Source of the DNA: Lunularia cruciata
Lineage: Eukaryota > Streptophyta > Marchantiopsida > Lunulariales > Lunulariaceae
Assembly: GCA_948567375.1 (NCBI GenBank)
Contig: OX419758.1
Coordinates: 62,525,965 to 62,589,964 of the forward strand
Direction of reading: 5' to 3'
Length of the DNA: 64,000 nucleotides
Shown here: in pieces, positions 34,970 to 46,530 of the stretch
Position numbering within the stretch: the first letter of the stretch is position 1
How the letters are laid out: each line of letters opens with the position of its first letter
Made by a program: the position numbers and the translations under genes
The notes under the pieces: model-generated
Told to the model about the DNA's origin: nothing
The model's input: the letters and a program-made list of their open reading frames with translations, nothing else
Databases searched by the model: none

Positions 34970-35526
34970 TCAATTTTTGTTGAATAGCATTCCACATCCT
35001 AAACTCTAGTGAACCTTGCATCTAGAGCATATCATAGAAAACATATGTTGTCAATTCTCCACCTAGAATATACTGTAGAAAATACATACTATATGCATCA
35101 TGCAATTATGCCCATGAGTAGTGATTTGTAAACCTAAAACACTTAACCTCAAAGTGTTTGAATACCATATGGAAATTTGCAAGCGCCTTGATAATCAACA
35201 TAAAAACACCAATGGTAAACCCAAGTGTACACAATGAGAGAATAGCTCATGATGGTAGGGAAAGGATGCTAGAGGGAAATGATGAGCATATTAAAATAAA
35301 GAGGTTGTAAACTTGGTAGTCTCTAATTTTATCAGAACCTAAAATCTAGAAAGATGTAAAAGCAGGTTGAGATATCCTTCTCCTGAATCATGTTAAAATA
35401 CTGCAATACATACCTACCCATGCAAGACAAAAACAAAGTTGAAATACTGAGCATTTATGAGTGACTGCATGGAGTCAAACTTGTCAATGAGCATAGACAA
35501 TAAGGTTTTTTGAAATCTTTTGGCAC
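34970..35526. other. AT-rich spacer, nothing recognised
   Basis: No coding motif, repeat or structure was recognised between the tandem repeat and the copia element. Confidence 0.5.
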
Positions 35527-35531
35527 ATATC

Positions 35532-35777
35532 TGTTATGGAAATGAATAATGAGAGTGGGCTCTAGGGACACAAGTCTAGCTCAAATATATATAGGTAGAG
35601 AAGAAATACACAAGTAGTTGAGTCACTCCTCACCATAACTCTAAAGTGATGACTGACTAGAACTTGTGAGTAAAGAATAAAGCATGACTAAGGATTAAAT
35701 CTCCTATTTTCACTAAGTGCCAAGAGTATTAGCTTGTGATACTTCATCAACACTTCATCAACAATACTTCATCAACA
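35532..35777 (-). repeat. Copia 3' LTR
   Basis: 246 bases bounded by TGTTATGG and ATCAACA, matching 40741-40982. It contains a small 25-base reiteration of ACTTCATCAACA at its right end. No CpG dinucleotide is left in it. On the minus strand the polypurine tract CTTGAGGGAGAG (35778-35789) directly precedes it. Confidence 0.9.
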
Positions 35778-35896
35778 CTCTCCCTCAAGTTAACATCAAT
35801 ATCTTTGATTCTTGGATGAAATCTGAAATATTCAAATTCATCTCTAGGTAAAGCTTTGGTGAAAATATCAGCAACTTGCTCATCTGTAGGAATATA

Positions 35897-36121
35897 CTAC
35901 GGATCTATTTCTCCAGCCAATACCTTTTCTCTAATGAAATGATAATGGACCTCTATATATTTGGTCCTTGCATGAAATACTAGATTGCTAGCAAGTTTAA
36001 TACTGCTGATGTTATTGGTGTATAAGATTACAGGATCATGAAATATATATCCCATATCTTCTAATAAGGTGTGAAGCCAAATAGACTCACATGTAGCATT
36101 AATGGCACCCTTATATTTCAC
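35897..36121 (-). pseudogene. Copia RNase H fragment
   Basis: The frame contains [26 protein letters not shown] and [20 protein letters not shown]. These are the conserved end of the copia RNase H domain and give the family assignment without doubt. Confidence 0.85.
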
Positions 36122-36363
36122 TTCTGTTGATGATAAAGCAACATTAGGTTGCTTCTTTGATGACCAACTGATTACAAAACTTCCAAGACTGAAAATATAA
36201 CCTGATGTTGATCTTCAATCTTGAGCACTTCATGCCCAGTCTGCATTAGTAAAACCTTGTACAATGGGTAACTCACCAGTTGAATAGTGAAGATCAAATT
36301 GGATGGTAAACTTCACATAACATAAAATCCTTAGAACTATATCAAGATATGGCTTCCTTGGTG

Positions 36364-37420
36364 CTACACCAATTGACTCACTAGACCAACAGCATAGCTT
36401 AGATCTGGTCTATTAAGAGTCAAATGAATCTGACTTCCAATGATATGTCTGTACATATTTGGATCAGCCAACAACTCACCATCTTTAGCATTTAACTTAA
36501 TAGAAGTTGGGAGAGGAGTAGAAATATGTTTACAAGCAATCATAACAAACTTCTCAACATGTTGAGAGAATATTGGCATTGTAGTAACCAAAGGTTATTG
36601 CCATCTTGAATAAACTCAATATCCAACAAGTATTTGAGATTTTCCAAGTCTTTCATGTCAAACTCTCCCTTCAACTGATCTTGTACATATCGAATGAGAT
36701 CTTGACCAATACTAGTGATGATCAGGTCATCAGCATAGATGATCAACAAAACCACATTGCCACCAACTTGTAGTTTGTATAGTGAAGAATCTGAATTGCA
36801 AACTTGAAATCCAATGGATAGAAGATAGGAATTTATCTTGGCATTCCAAGCTTGTGGAGCTTGCTTAAGTCCATAAAGGGACTTTTCAATAAGCACTGTT
36901 TTTTTGGATATCTTGGATCTTCATATCTAGGTGGTTGGATCATGTAGACCTCCTCCTCCAAATCTCCATTGAGTAAAGCATTGATGAATTTCATCTGATA
37001 AAGCTAGCACTTATTGAAAGTGGCCAATGCTAAGAGAGCATAACTTGATGGCATCTTGGCAAGAGGGATAAAAGTCTCATCGAAATCAATTCTATATTGT
37101 TGTGAGCAACCATTTGCCACAAGCCTTGCCTTGTACCTATTCATTATACCATCAGAATTCTTCTTGACTGTAAAAATCTACATGCAGCAAATTGCCTTGT
37201 TACTAGGCAATAAATCAACCAACTCCCATGTTTTTTGGTGATGTAGGGCTACAACTTCAAGCTCCATGGCTTGCACCAATCTGCATAATGCATTGCTTCC
37301 TCAAGAGAATTTGGTTATCTTTCTTGTATAGCCTTTACCTTATGTGCATGATGTTGTTCTTAAAAACCTTCAACTTGAAAACTTCTCATTGGATATTTAA
37401 CTTTGTACTTGTCTTTTGTT
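36364..37420 (-). pseudogene. Copia reverse transcriptase, broken
   Basis: Frame 36896-36540 has KSLYGLKQAPQAWNAKI and the YADDLIIT catalytic motif. Frame 36591-36364 has the RHIIGSQIHLTLNRPDLSYA block that follows it. The start of the domain lies further right in other frames with several stops. The separate frames show at least two frameshifts. Confidence 0.85.
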
Positions 37421-37616
37421 GTTCAAGCTCAGATGTGCTACTTGTAGCCTCATCTAAATTACTTGAAATTCTTGTACTACGTGGTTGACAGACCATTTGT
37501 TCCAACAAAGGAGTAGAATCATTACTAGATAAAGTAGGGGGTAAATTTCTTATAGGTTGAGAACCTTGGATTAAAGACTTCTCAATGGCCTATTTTGACT
37601 TTGGATTTACAAATGG

Positions 37617-38640
37617 CTAAGATTGTGAGTGCTCACTAGAAACACCCGTAGCACTTGAAGTACTAGCCTCTGGTACAAAAATATTATGTGGACCAACCAA
37701 AGGGGTAGAGGGTGCTTCAAGTGGTAAATCATATGTGCAACTTGTAGGAGCATGATACCAGGATTTTAACTCCTCAAATACGACATCTATATTGAGATTA
37801 GAAATATTAAAATCAGGATTATAACACCTATATCTGGTAGAATTTGAGGCATATCCAAGAAAGACATTTTTGGCCTTAGGATCTAGTTTTTGCCTCTGCT
37901 TGTCAGGAACATGAAAAGCAAATACAACCAAAAACCCTCAGATTTGATAAATCAGGTTTCTTACTTGTAAGAGCTTGAAATGGTGTCATTTTCTATCTCC
38001 TAATGCAGTAGGAGATAGATTCATCATGTAAATTGCACAATAAATTGCTTCTGCCCAATAAAACTTGGGCATTGCCTTCTCATTGACCATGGCTCTTGAA
38101 ACTTCAGAAATATATTGGTTCTTCCACTCAGCATCTCCATTTTGTTGAGGTATGTAGCTGCAAGTAACTTCAAGATTGATACCTTGCTCATGTAGAAAAG
38201 CATGAAATTGGTTTGAAATAAACTCTCTTCCTAGAGCAGAATGTAGACTGAGGATAATATAACCATATTGCTTCTCCACAAGCTGCTTGAATATTTGGAA
38301 AATTGGAAGTACATCTGATTTAGCTTTCAGAAAGTATACCCATGTATATCTTGAAACGTAGTCAATAAGACAATATTTAGAGTAGATTAAACTCTTTTCT
38401 GAAGCAGCCCATATGTTGGTTGATGTGTATCAATTCTAATGCCCCGAGGCCCTTGTACCATGATGCTTAAAAGGTTTTCTAGCTTGCTTACCAAATTGAC
38501 AAGCCTCACAAACTCATAGAAGCAAAGGATCAAAAAATATCGGAAGCCCCATAACCAGATTTGAGGTAGGTAACACCTTTAATCTTTGTTGGCTTATGTG
38601 ACACACTCTTTTATGTCACATCTCAAGATCTAAAAAATCA
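37617..38640 (-). pseudogene. Copia integrase, broken
   Basis: Frame 38279-37986 carries LHSALGREFISNQFHAFL, then TCSYIPQQNG, matching the integrase core around its second and third acidic residues. The usual second aspartate of HSD is replaced (HSA). Frame 37931-37617 carries the linker between core and RT (DPKAKNVFLGYASNSTRYRC). The zinc-binding part lies near 38460-38640 and is eroded. Confidence 0.8.
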
Positions 38641-38760
38641 GTCGACCCATGAATAAACATAGCATTCAGATTTATAATAGTGTGGATCTTGATGTCTAAT
38701 TTAAACTTACTCCCAATTTTAATTCCAAGTTTGTATCCTATGAGCGTAGCAGATTTCTCA

Positions 38761-39638
38761 TACTTGTACACAAACACACTATCTTGGTTAAATAAGACAT
38801 GAAAGCCCTTCTCAATAATCTGGCCAATAGAAACCAAGTTCTTGGTGATTGTAGGTACGTGAAGGACTTTTCCTAAACTACTAAATTTGCAGATGGAGAT
38901 GAGAAAGAGAGAGTTCTTGTATGAGTATGCTCAATATCATCACCTTTATTCACATACAATAATTCAGGTAATAGGACTTAGAACTGAAAATACTAGCATA
39001 ATAGTCATATGGTTGGAGCACCCTAAGTCGATGAACCGCACTTCTTCACCATACTTGTACACAAACGCACCATCTTGGTTAAGACTTGAAAGCCCTTCTC
39101 AATAATCTGGCCAATAGAAACCAAGTTCTTGGTGATTGTAGGTACATGAAGGACTTTTCCTAAACTACTAAATTGGCACATGGAGATGAGAAAGAGATAA
39201 TTCCTGTATGAGTAGTAATATGCTCAATATCATCACTCATATTAAAAAAAAAATTTCAGATAATGGGACTTAGAACTGAAAATATTAGTCTGATGGGTCA
39301 TGGGTGGAGCACCCTAAGTCGATGAACCACACTTCTTCACCATACTTGTCTACAAACACACCATCTTGGTTAAATAAGACTTGAAAGTCCTTCTCAATAA
39401 TCTGGCCAATAGAATCCAAGTTCTTAGTGATTGTATGTAAGTGAAGGACTTTTCCTACACTACTAAATTGGCAGATGGAGTTGAGAAAAAGATAGTTCCT
39501 GTATGAGTAGTAATATGCTCAATATCATCACCCATATTCACAAACAATAATTTAGGTTATGGGACTTAGAACTGGAAATACTAACCTGATGGGTCATATG
39601 GTTGGAGCACCCTTAGTCGATGAACCACACTTATTCAC
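38761..39638 (-). repeat. Copia protease domain in three tandem copies of about 291 bp
   Basis: A block starting TACTTGTA/TACTTGTC recurs at 38761, 39052 and 39343, each 291 bases (97 codons) apart. Each copy encodes on the minus strand a degraded protease start (WFIDLGCS, the D-S-G active site region with Leu for Ser) and a conserved end (TKNLVSIGQIIEKGF). Copies differ by substitutions and small indels. One copia protease is about this long, so the whole domain is triplicated. Confidence 0.8.
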
Positions 39639-39725
39639 TCTTGGTCATCAATGCAACAGTGTTAATAGATGATCCTCTGAGTAGAAATGCTTCTCCATAT
39701 AGTTCTCTTGAGGGAATTTACCAGA

Positions 39726-40560
39726 TCAAATATCATCTTGCTTCTTGAAGCAAGTCTTCTCATAATGAGACTTTGATTTACAATATTTGTAGAATCTCTT
39801 CATTGTGGAATTGCCTTGTGTTGCATACTGCCTTTGTGAGGATTGACCTCTACCAACAGCACCCCACGAAGTGAACTTCCACATCTGCTTCACTTGCCTG
39901 ACCTCTCCCAGCAAACAGAACCTGATCTTGAGTAACAAGACCATCACCACCACCTTGCAGCCACATCTCTTCAGAGACTAACATTGGTACTAGCTCATCA
40001 AATAGAGGATAAGTATCTCTAACAGCTTTTGCTGTCTCAAAAGGTTTATACTCCTGTAGTGGACCTTGAATAGTCTAAAGAATCAAATCATCATCCTCAA
40101 CCTTAACTCCAATGCTATTCAGTTGCTCAACCAGACAACAAACATGATAAATATAATCAGTTATGCTTAAGTTCTCCTTAACCTCCATTAACTACTGCTT
40201 CAGTTGAAGCTTTCTTGCCTTAGTCGACGTCTGGAAAACATTTGCTAATGTACCCCAAACCTCCTTGGGAGTATCAACACCTTGTATGTAACCAAACAGT
40301 GATGGTGAAACACAAAAAGAAAGATAGTGCACAGCTTGATTGGCCCGTATATTCCAATCACACCTTTAGGATCTGCCTTTAGGATCTGAAAGAGCACCTA
40401 CATGACAAGTTTCAACACCTGTGACAATATCAAACAATTCTTAGCCTTTCAAGAAGACAGACATTCTATATTTCCATACAGAATGATTGTTCTTAGTCAA
40501 GGCTTCCCTGTCATGCCACCGTAAGTATCGAGTTTAGAACTCATAGTATAAACTCTAAAA
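39726..40560 (-). pseudogene. Copia gag, broken
   Basis: Frames read on the minus strand include IQGVDTPKEVWGTLANVFQT and TKARKLQLKQ, typical of the copia gag UBN2-type domain, then KPFETAKAVRDTYPLFDEL. Frame 39953-39726 ends with a zinc knuckle (FYKYCKSKSHYEKTC) in which the first Cys is replaced by Tyr. Confidence 0.75.
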
Positions 40561-40628
40561 ATCAGATCACTTGATAATCGAGCCCTTCTGCCAAATTGAA
40601 CTCAGAGGCTCTCGCCCGCATCTCTTTT

Positions 40629-40840
40629 GCTCTAATACCATGTTCCGGAAATGAATAATGAGAGTGAAGACACCAAAGTTCACCAAAGAATGGTCTCCGG
40701 GGACACAAGTCCGGCCCGTCTCTCTTCTACTCTGATACCATGTACGGAAATGAATAATGAGACCAGAGACCAAAGTTCACCAAAGATCTCCCGGGACACT
40801 AGTCCAGCTCGAATATGTATACATAGAGAAGAAATACACA
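40629..40840 (-). repeat. Duplicated LTR end and primer-binding site of the copia element
   Basis: Two primer-binding-site words complementary to initiator tRNA-Met occur about 100 bases apart on the minus strand (TGGTATTAGAGC at 40629-40640 and TGGTATCAGAGT at 40729-40740). Each is followed rightward by the same LTR-terminal sequence (GGAAATGAATAATGAGA...CCAAAGTTCACCAAAGA). The duplicated block is about 100 bp and includes the LTR end plus leader. Confidence 0.8.
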
Positions 40841-40982
40841 AGTAGTCGAGTCACTCCTCACCATAACTCTGAAGTGATGACTAACGAGCGACCTGGTGAG
40901 TAAAGAATAAAGTGTGACCAAGGATTAACTCTCCTGCGTTCACTAAATGCCAGGAGTATTAGCTTGTGATACTTCATCAACA
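40741..40982 (-). repeat. Copia 5' LTR
   Basis: 242 bases from TGTACGG to ATCAACA, next to the right-hand target duplication. It has seven CpG sites, whereas the partner LTR has none. At most of these positions the partner shows TG, CA or a related change. Confidence 0.9.
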
Positions 40983-40987
40983 ATATC

Positions 40988-41480
40988 GATGGGCCTAAGA
41001 CAGCATATGAGCTCATGGCTTCCCACTCCTATGTTCAGCTACGTGGATGGCTTCTCAACTGACATTTGAATTTATAGAAAAAGTGAACTTGTAATTCCGC
41101 CATGAAAAGCACACCTTAGTTTACTCCTACTAAATATTTTAAGCGCGCTACCAACTCACTAGTCTACAACAGTATCCGCGAAATTTGTAGTAAAAGAGGC
41201 TTGGACAGAGAAGAAGCCTTCTACCTTAATATGCGTGTTAAATGTGGGTTAAACTAGACAGAAAAACCTCTACAAAACATCAAAGCCAATTCTCTGCTAA
41301 TCGTATATACATATCGCTTATACAGTGGCCTGATTGGGATATAGTAGAGATACTACTGATCTACTTGTCGGCCTGTCAACCTCCCCTAAGTTTGTGTCTG
41401 TGTTGTTGCAACTCGACATGACTACTCTCGGAACAGGCTTCCTCTCAATAACGTAAGTTACGTTGTGCAACACCGTCTTT
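40988..41480. other. Spacer between copia element and ATXR2-type gene; 3' UTR expected here
   Basis: No repeat or coding motif was recognised. Transcripts of the minus-strand gene must end here or read into the adjacent LTR. I could not pick a poly(A) signal with confidence. Confidence 0.4.
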
Positions 41481-44400
41481 CTACCTTTGAAGCATTCCAG
41501 CTAAAGCGCGGCTGCTGAAAATCTTCATTGAACTTTCCTCTATACACCTTGAACAGGAGCACATGAACCCATAATCGGCAAGCAAGGCCTGCCTCTCCTC
41601 AAGATCATGATTTTCATCGATGTAGCTTATGGTGATCTGCAATAGTGGAATGGTGTAAAAGGTGTCAGCAGAAAAGTCGTTTGCACTAGGTACTTCCCTT
41701 CATCAATCTGATTTCAAACAAGTCCATTTTATTACGATGGATGACGATGAATTTAAATACCTCCTCTCCACTATAAATTTCTCCAGTGGCCAACAAAATT
41801 GCAGCTCCGTCTCTATCCTGCACCACACTTTGTCGTCAAGAAGATAGCATACACAGTAGCGTCATGCAAAAGGAAGACTGCATCTCCAGAAAAATTAGCA
41901 ATAAATTTAGGTGACAGAATACTGCTGTCATATTTTAGAAGACACACCTCGTCTCTTTTGAATGCTTTCGCATTTGGGCGACATGAGTGATTGATGCAGC
42001 TTTGTAGAGCGAAAAATCCGGTTCCTGCATAATGCAAAGTTAATTAAATGAAAAGCCGCCGAGGTGGATTCTATTGACAACTTAATTAAAACCCTTGTTC
42101 GTATCACTTCGTATCATTCAAATAGAAAGATAACCTCAACTAGACAACAGTAGCTGGGACTCGAGAGCCATACGCTACTCTACAGATTCTATGGAACTTG
42201 TCACCTTACTCCCCTTTCAAACTAGGAATGTTGGAAACGTAAGCAGCTAAAATTAAATGGAAATATTTTGAAACCTTATTACTCACGATCCGTAACAATG
42301 TCCAAATAAGCGCAGCATTCACTAGAAAGACAGATGGAATATACCACTACAGTAGGTTGCATAATCGGAGCCAAGAGCATCCAGAAATGGTCTCGTGATT
42401 GCGCCAGCTTGTACATTTTGTTCAGGTGGAAGGTCATCAATGTAGATGAAATAATCTTCAACGGGAGACGGAACGACGATTTCTCTACAGAACGCACATA
42501 ATCATGAGTGTTGGTCAGCAATGATGAATTCTACGTTTGGTGCGAACCTCATTGTCCAGTTCAAGATCTAACACTTAACGCACGGTATAGCTGGGAAACA
42601 AGTTTCATGACATAAGGGTTCTGTAATACGGAAAATTATAAAAACAAATCTGTTCCGAAGTGAATATCACTGATCATATTCTGAAAATGTTTCCATTCTC
42701 TGCAACAAACAACAAGCTCGACTGACATAAGTCTACTGTGGTCCACTTGACCAAACCTTTCGAGGTCTATCATTCTTCTTACCTTTCCACGGGATTGACA
42801 CGAGACGGATGATATGTTACCAACTATGTCTCAACAACATGACGGAGCGGGCATTACTTCAGCACGGCCTACTTGCCATTTGAAACCATTCAGAATAAAA
42901 GTTTCTTACAGATTGTTCAGCTCGAACATCCCGACGATATGACCGTACACCTCAAGATCAAACACTGGATCAAAAAGAATCAAGGAATCCAACATGGTTC
43001 CACCCAGCAACAAATATTCGTATGGATGAAAGGAAGGTTACCGAACAGCTACAGAAACTTTAGAGTTGTACTGAAAGACTTTGAATATTTACAGCAACAA
43101 TTCTTCTTCTGAAGGAATGACAGAACCTAAGCTTGAGAGCACAAGCAAACCCTCACCTGATACTAGTTATTTAAAAGTCTGTAGTACTTGAACGATATAT
43201 CGGCGTTGACAAAGAGTAAGGAAACCGAGATTCATTCAACATTACGACTCGATGGAAAATAGTAGAGGATACAGGCATCATATTCCTCATCATAAACAGC
43301 TTCCTTCAAGTACGTCAATGACTGCATGACAACCACTTCCAGGTGAGATACGTTGCGCAGCTGGACAGTGATCATTTTTAATACGTTAGTGTAGAGCTAC
43401 AGGTTTTTAGCCCATTACTTACCATGTACGCATCCTAGAGACTCGCTATCTAATTAAGGAGGTTTGAGGAAACCTGATTCGATACGCTCTGCTTTCGGAT
43501 GGTTACCTGGGTAGCAAGCTCCTTGAACTGATCTCTGAAGGCACTTTCTTGCGAAGGCTCAACATCATCAGGCGAAGCCACAGCTTCCCACCACCTGTCA
43601 GACACTAAATTCGATTAAACACGTCGAGTCCTCCTTGGAACACATGAATACACAGCCAAATTACAGGTGCTAGAAAGCGTACTCATGCCCTAAAACACAA
43701 AACGTGGTCTATGATGTATCTGCTCATATTCTGACATGTAAGAGATGGGAGATACAATTTTTTATAGCCCATTGCAAACGGCTCCCATGCTTCCAGTAAG
43801 ACATCAGGAGTTTGTTGCTCTTTGCCCTTTGAAGTAGAATACTTCGCAAGTTCTTTCTTCAAGTGTCTAGCCTTTAATATTGTTCCTGCAATGACCTTCA
43901 TATAGGAAGTATCTCTGTCAAAAACAAAAGAAAATCCACAATTGTAACAAACTTCTTGATTTCCTACACCATTTCAATATTTCTGTTGACGTCGCTAGAC
44001 CTCTGAACTTCAGTTAGGAAGTTCATCTTTTTTTTAAGGACAAATGATCAGCAACTATATAGTTGAGAAACATAAACTCTCTTCATTCAGTTCAGAAGCA
44101 TACCTGAGCAGCAACCAGAAAGATGTCATTAGATTCTGCCCAACCAAAATTGATGTTACAACACCCGACAAAGGTACTTTCATATACACGTCATATTCTC
44201 GTGATTTGAAATACTACGCTACTTCACAAAATAGGCATATTTCCCTATCTTCATCAAGGAAAGCAGTTAACATTACTCAGAAATTTACCGGTAGAGCATG
44301 AAACTCTTTCCTGAATGTATGGAACCATCGGTACTTAGATCTCCGGGTCACCCAACAAGTAAACGAAAAGTCCAACATATAAACCATCTAGAAAGTAGCT

Positions 44401-46529
44401 TTACAAGGTGTAAAACGATCAATAAAAGGCGTTACCATGGATCACAGAGTATATAGGAAATGAGAGCAGAAGTCGTTCGTAGAACGGTCGATCCACACCC
44501 AGTGAAGACCATAGATCACACAGTATATGTCCAAAGAAGAAAATAAAAACAACTTTGGAAGCTTCGAAAATTTACCGCAGGCATGCTCCTTAAATTTTGC
44601 AAGGGCCTTTTTGTCAGGACAAAGTGAGTGTGGACCCGTGCAGAGGAGCGAGTGATAGGTTCTCCATGCTTCATCTGCACAATCATCGCTGTGACCCCAC
44701 CCTTGTCAGACCTCTTTGTTACATGGACCATAGCGAAACGCAGCAATTTAGTACCACAAGCAGACATCATACCTTGAACACAGTTAGAGACAAACACATT
44801 TTCACCCAACATTCGGAGCTTCATTTCCCGGGAAGACGAGAATAGATCACAACTTGCACTTGTGTAGCTCATTACATCGTTCGCAGTATTACGAGCTAGC
44901 ACTCTCCCGAAGCCTCCTTGATGGAGACTTCGGGAGAGATCATACGGACCTGCAGTAGACGTCTTCTGAGCAACCCCCTGGACAGTTGACAATTGGTGGC
45001 AGCTGAAATTGCTCTGAGTAAGGAAGACGTAAGTCCCCAGTCAAGAGTGAATCAATTAATTCTGCTGATACTGGTTTCCTTTTCGCTGAAGGGCCCCCGC
45101 ATCTACAACCGTCTTCTTCAACATCACTCCCTTCTTTCTCTTCAGAGAGATCCATATCGGATCCCTCTTCTTCTCCAGCTTGATCATTGTCGTATGAGTG
45201 CTTGGGCCCGTCCACTTTGGATAGCAGTCTCCTCCCAATTTGTAATTCTATGCTACCAATGTACCGGAAACACAGACTGCACACTAAGGCATCTGGCTGC
45301 ATGACAGAAGGAATGTATAAATGTATAATCAATGTGCGTGCTAATTGTAAACGACCAACACTGAGATTTGAATTTGCATTCAAGCCAGCAATATTTCATC
45401 GATTTCTTACTTATTCTTGACAAGGAGTCATAGTTGCAATAATTTCAGAAAATGAGATAGGCCGAGGGTCCATGTTCTTGAGGTGCTCACCTTGTTGTGC
45501 TCGTGCTGTGCTCCAACTAACATACGCTCACGCAGCACCAACTCATCTTCCTCGAAGTCCTTGCCAGCAAATAAACCTGTAGAAACCACCATCGACGTCA
45601 AGGTAGGCTCAACCACTTAACACTGAGATTTCGACAATACATAGGATCTACAAACAGGTAATAAGAAAAGAAAGAGTTAACAGAAGAAAATTTATCTCCA
45701 AAAGCACAACCAATTGCCAAGCTGTACAAGCCAAAGCTTAAATATAAATCTCAAGTTGCTTACAATGCTGGCAAAGGAGTGTCAACAATTATTGATAATC
45801 ATGAGTAAAATAATCCGGCAGAACGGAGAAAGTAGCCTGTGGAGTTATGTACCTTTCCCAAACGCGCCTCCAATCTGCTCTACTTTCAATCCTGGTCCCT
45901 TGCCTGTACTTGCAAGGTTGTCATAGTATTTCTGCATAAAGAAACGTACGAGCGCAGAAAACGGAGTGAATTTAGCAACCTCACCTCTTAAATCTTCTCG
46001 CCACATCAATATCACGACATCGCACATAAAAAATGTAAAGAATTTTACCTCACAGCGGACTCCAGCGTAAAGCAAGCAGGAAAGCTCACTCAGCAGGAAG
46101 GTCCTATTAAATAAATCATCCCCTGAACACATGCGCTAACCTTCTCAATTCCAGGACCAGTTCAGCTGCAATTGTAGCAGATGAACTGATAACGATCACG
46201 ACTTTTGACCGGATGCTTTCGGATTCGATAAGAAAATTCAACATAATCAAGCAATCTCTAATAGATCGCATATCGATATAAAATCGGCACCTGCCTTCGC
46301 TCCAATTCAGCAAGCTCTCACTCCGGTGGAGTGACGGCGGTGGTTCCACTCTCCTAGTCTAGAAACTCCCTCAAACGTCCAACGCAACACGATTTTTTCA
46401 CTCAGAAAGACAGATTCATCATCTTCATACGGAATTGATCGAGTAGAAAACGAGACGATACTCAGAAGTAATGCATTGCTGTACCCGCATCGCCGCATCC
46501 GACGGCGTCTCCAGCAGCAGATTCGCCAT
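41481..46529 (-). CDS. ATXR2: ATXR2-type SET-domain histone lysine methyltransferase
   Basis: Joining 14 exons gives 1464 bases, 487 residues; the Arabidopsis ATXR2 protein is of similar length (about 470). All introns are GT-AG and all phases agree. The protein follows ATXR2 from end to end: an N-terminal KYYDNL region, GKGLFAGKDFEEDE at the start of the split SET domain, then a MYND-like cysteine region (CSLCFRYIGSIELQIGR, PGGCSEDVYC, CADEAW...LLCTG). In the middle are LLEAWEPFAMGYKK and a VYGHIVGMFELNN helix. The catalytic SET core has FALQSCINHSCRPNAKAF and ITISYIDE, followed by a post-SET FMCSCSRC zinc cluster. SET proteins transfer methyl groups from S-adenosylmethionine to histone lysines; Arabidopsis ATXR2 is linked to H3K36 methylation. 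An acidic insert (about residues 95-120) is the most diverged part. No stop, frameshift or missing catalytic residue was seen, so it is probably functional. Confidence 0.95.
41481..46529 (-). other. ATXR2: Exon map of the ATXR2-type gene
   Basis: Coding exons in transcript order: 46529-46485, 45931-45853, 45576-45491, 45296-44950, 44688-44576, 44135-44104, 43895-43756, 43594-43507, 43321-43273, 42964-42910, 42484-42345, 42024-41948, 41817-41761, 41636-41481. The sixth exon is only 32 bases. The ATG at 46529 is supported by an in-frame TGA at 46559-46557, a good start context (A at -3, G at +4) and the family N-terminus. The stop is TAG at 41483-41481. Alternative acceptors exist at exon 9 (one 39 bases upstream, in frame), but the chosen site aligns best with the family. 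Untranslated exons were not sought. Confidence 0.88.
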
Positions 46530-46530
46530 C

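Larger units (their letters stand above)
35532..40982 (-). mobile_element. Ty1/copia retrotransposon with intact insertion boundaries
   Basis: TG...CA LTR ends are flanked by a perfect 5-bp target duplication ATATC (35527-35531 and 40983-40987). On the minus strand the order is 5' LTR, primer-binding site, gag, protease, integrase, reverse transcriptase, RNase H, polypurine tract, 3' LTR, the order that defines Ty1/copia. Frames are broken throughout. The right end lies about 500 bases from the stop codon of the ATXR2-type gene. The left part is CpG-free and AT-rich, while the right 0.8 kb still has many CpG sites. Confidence 0.92.

Noticed and set aside
44516..44992. 158-codon minus-strand frame over the ATXR2-type locus
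   Set aside because: It is an out-of-frame reading across exon 4, intron 4 and exon 5; the real coding frame is different and matches the family.
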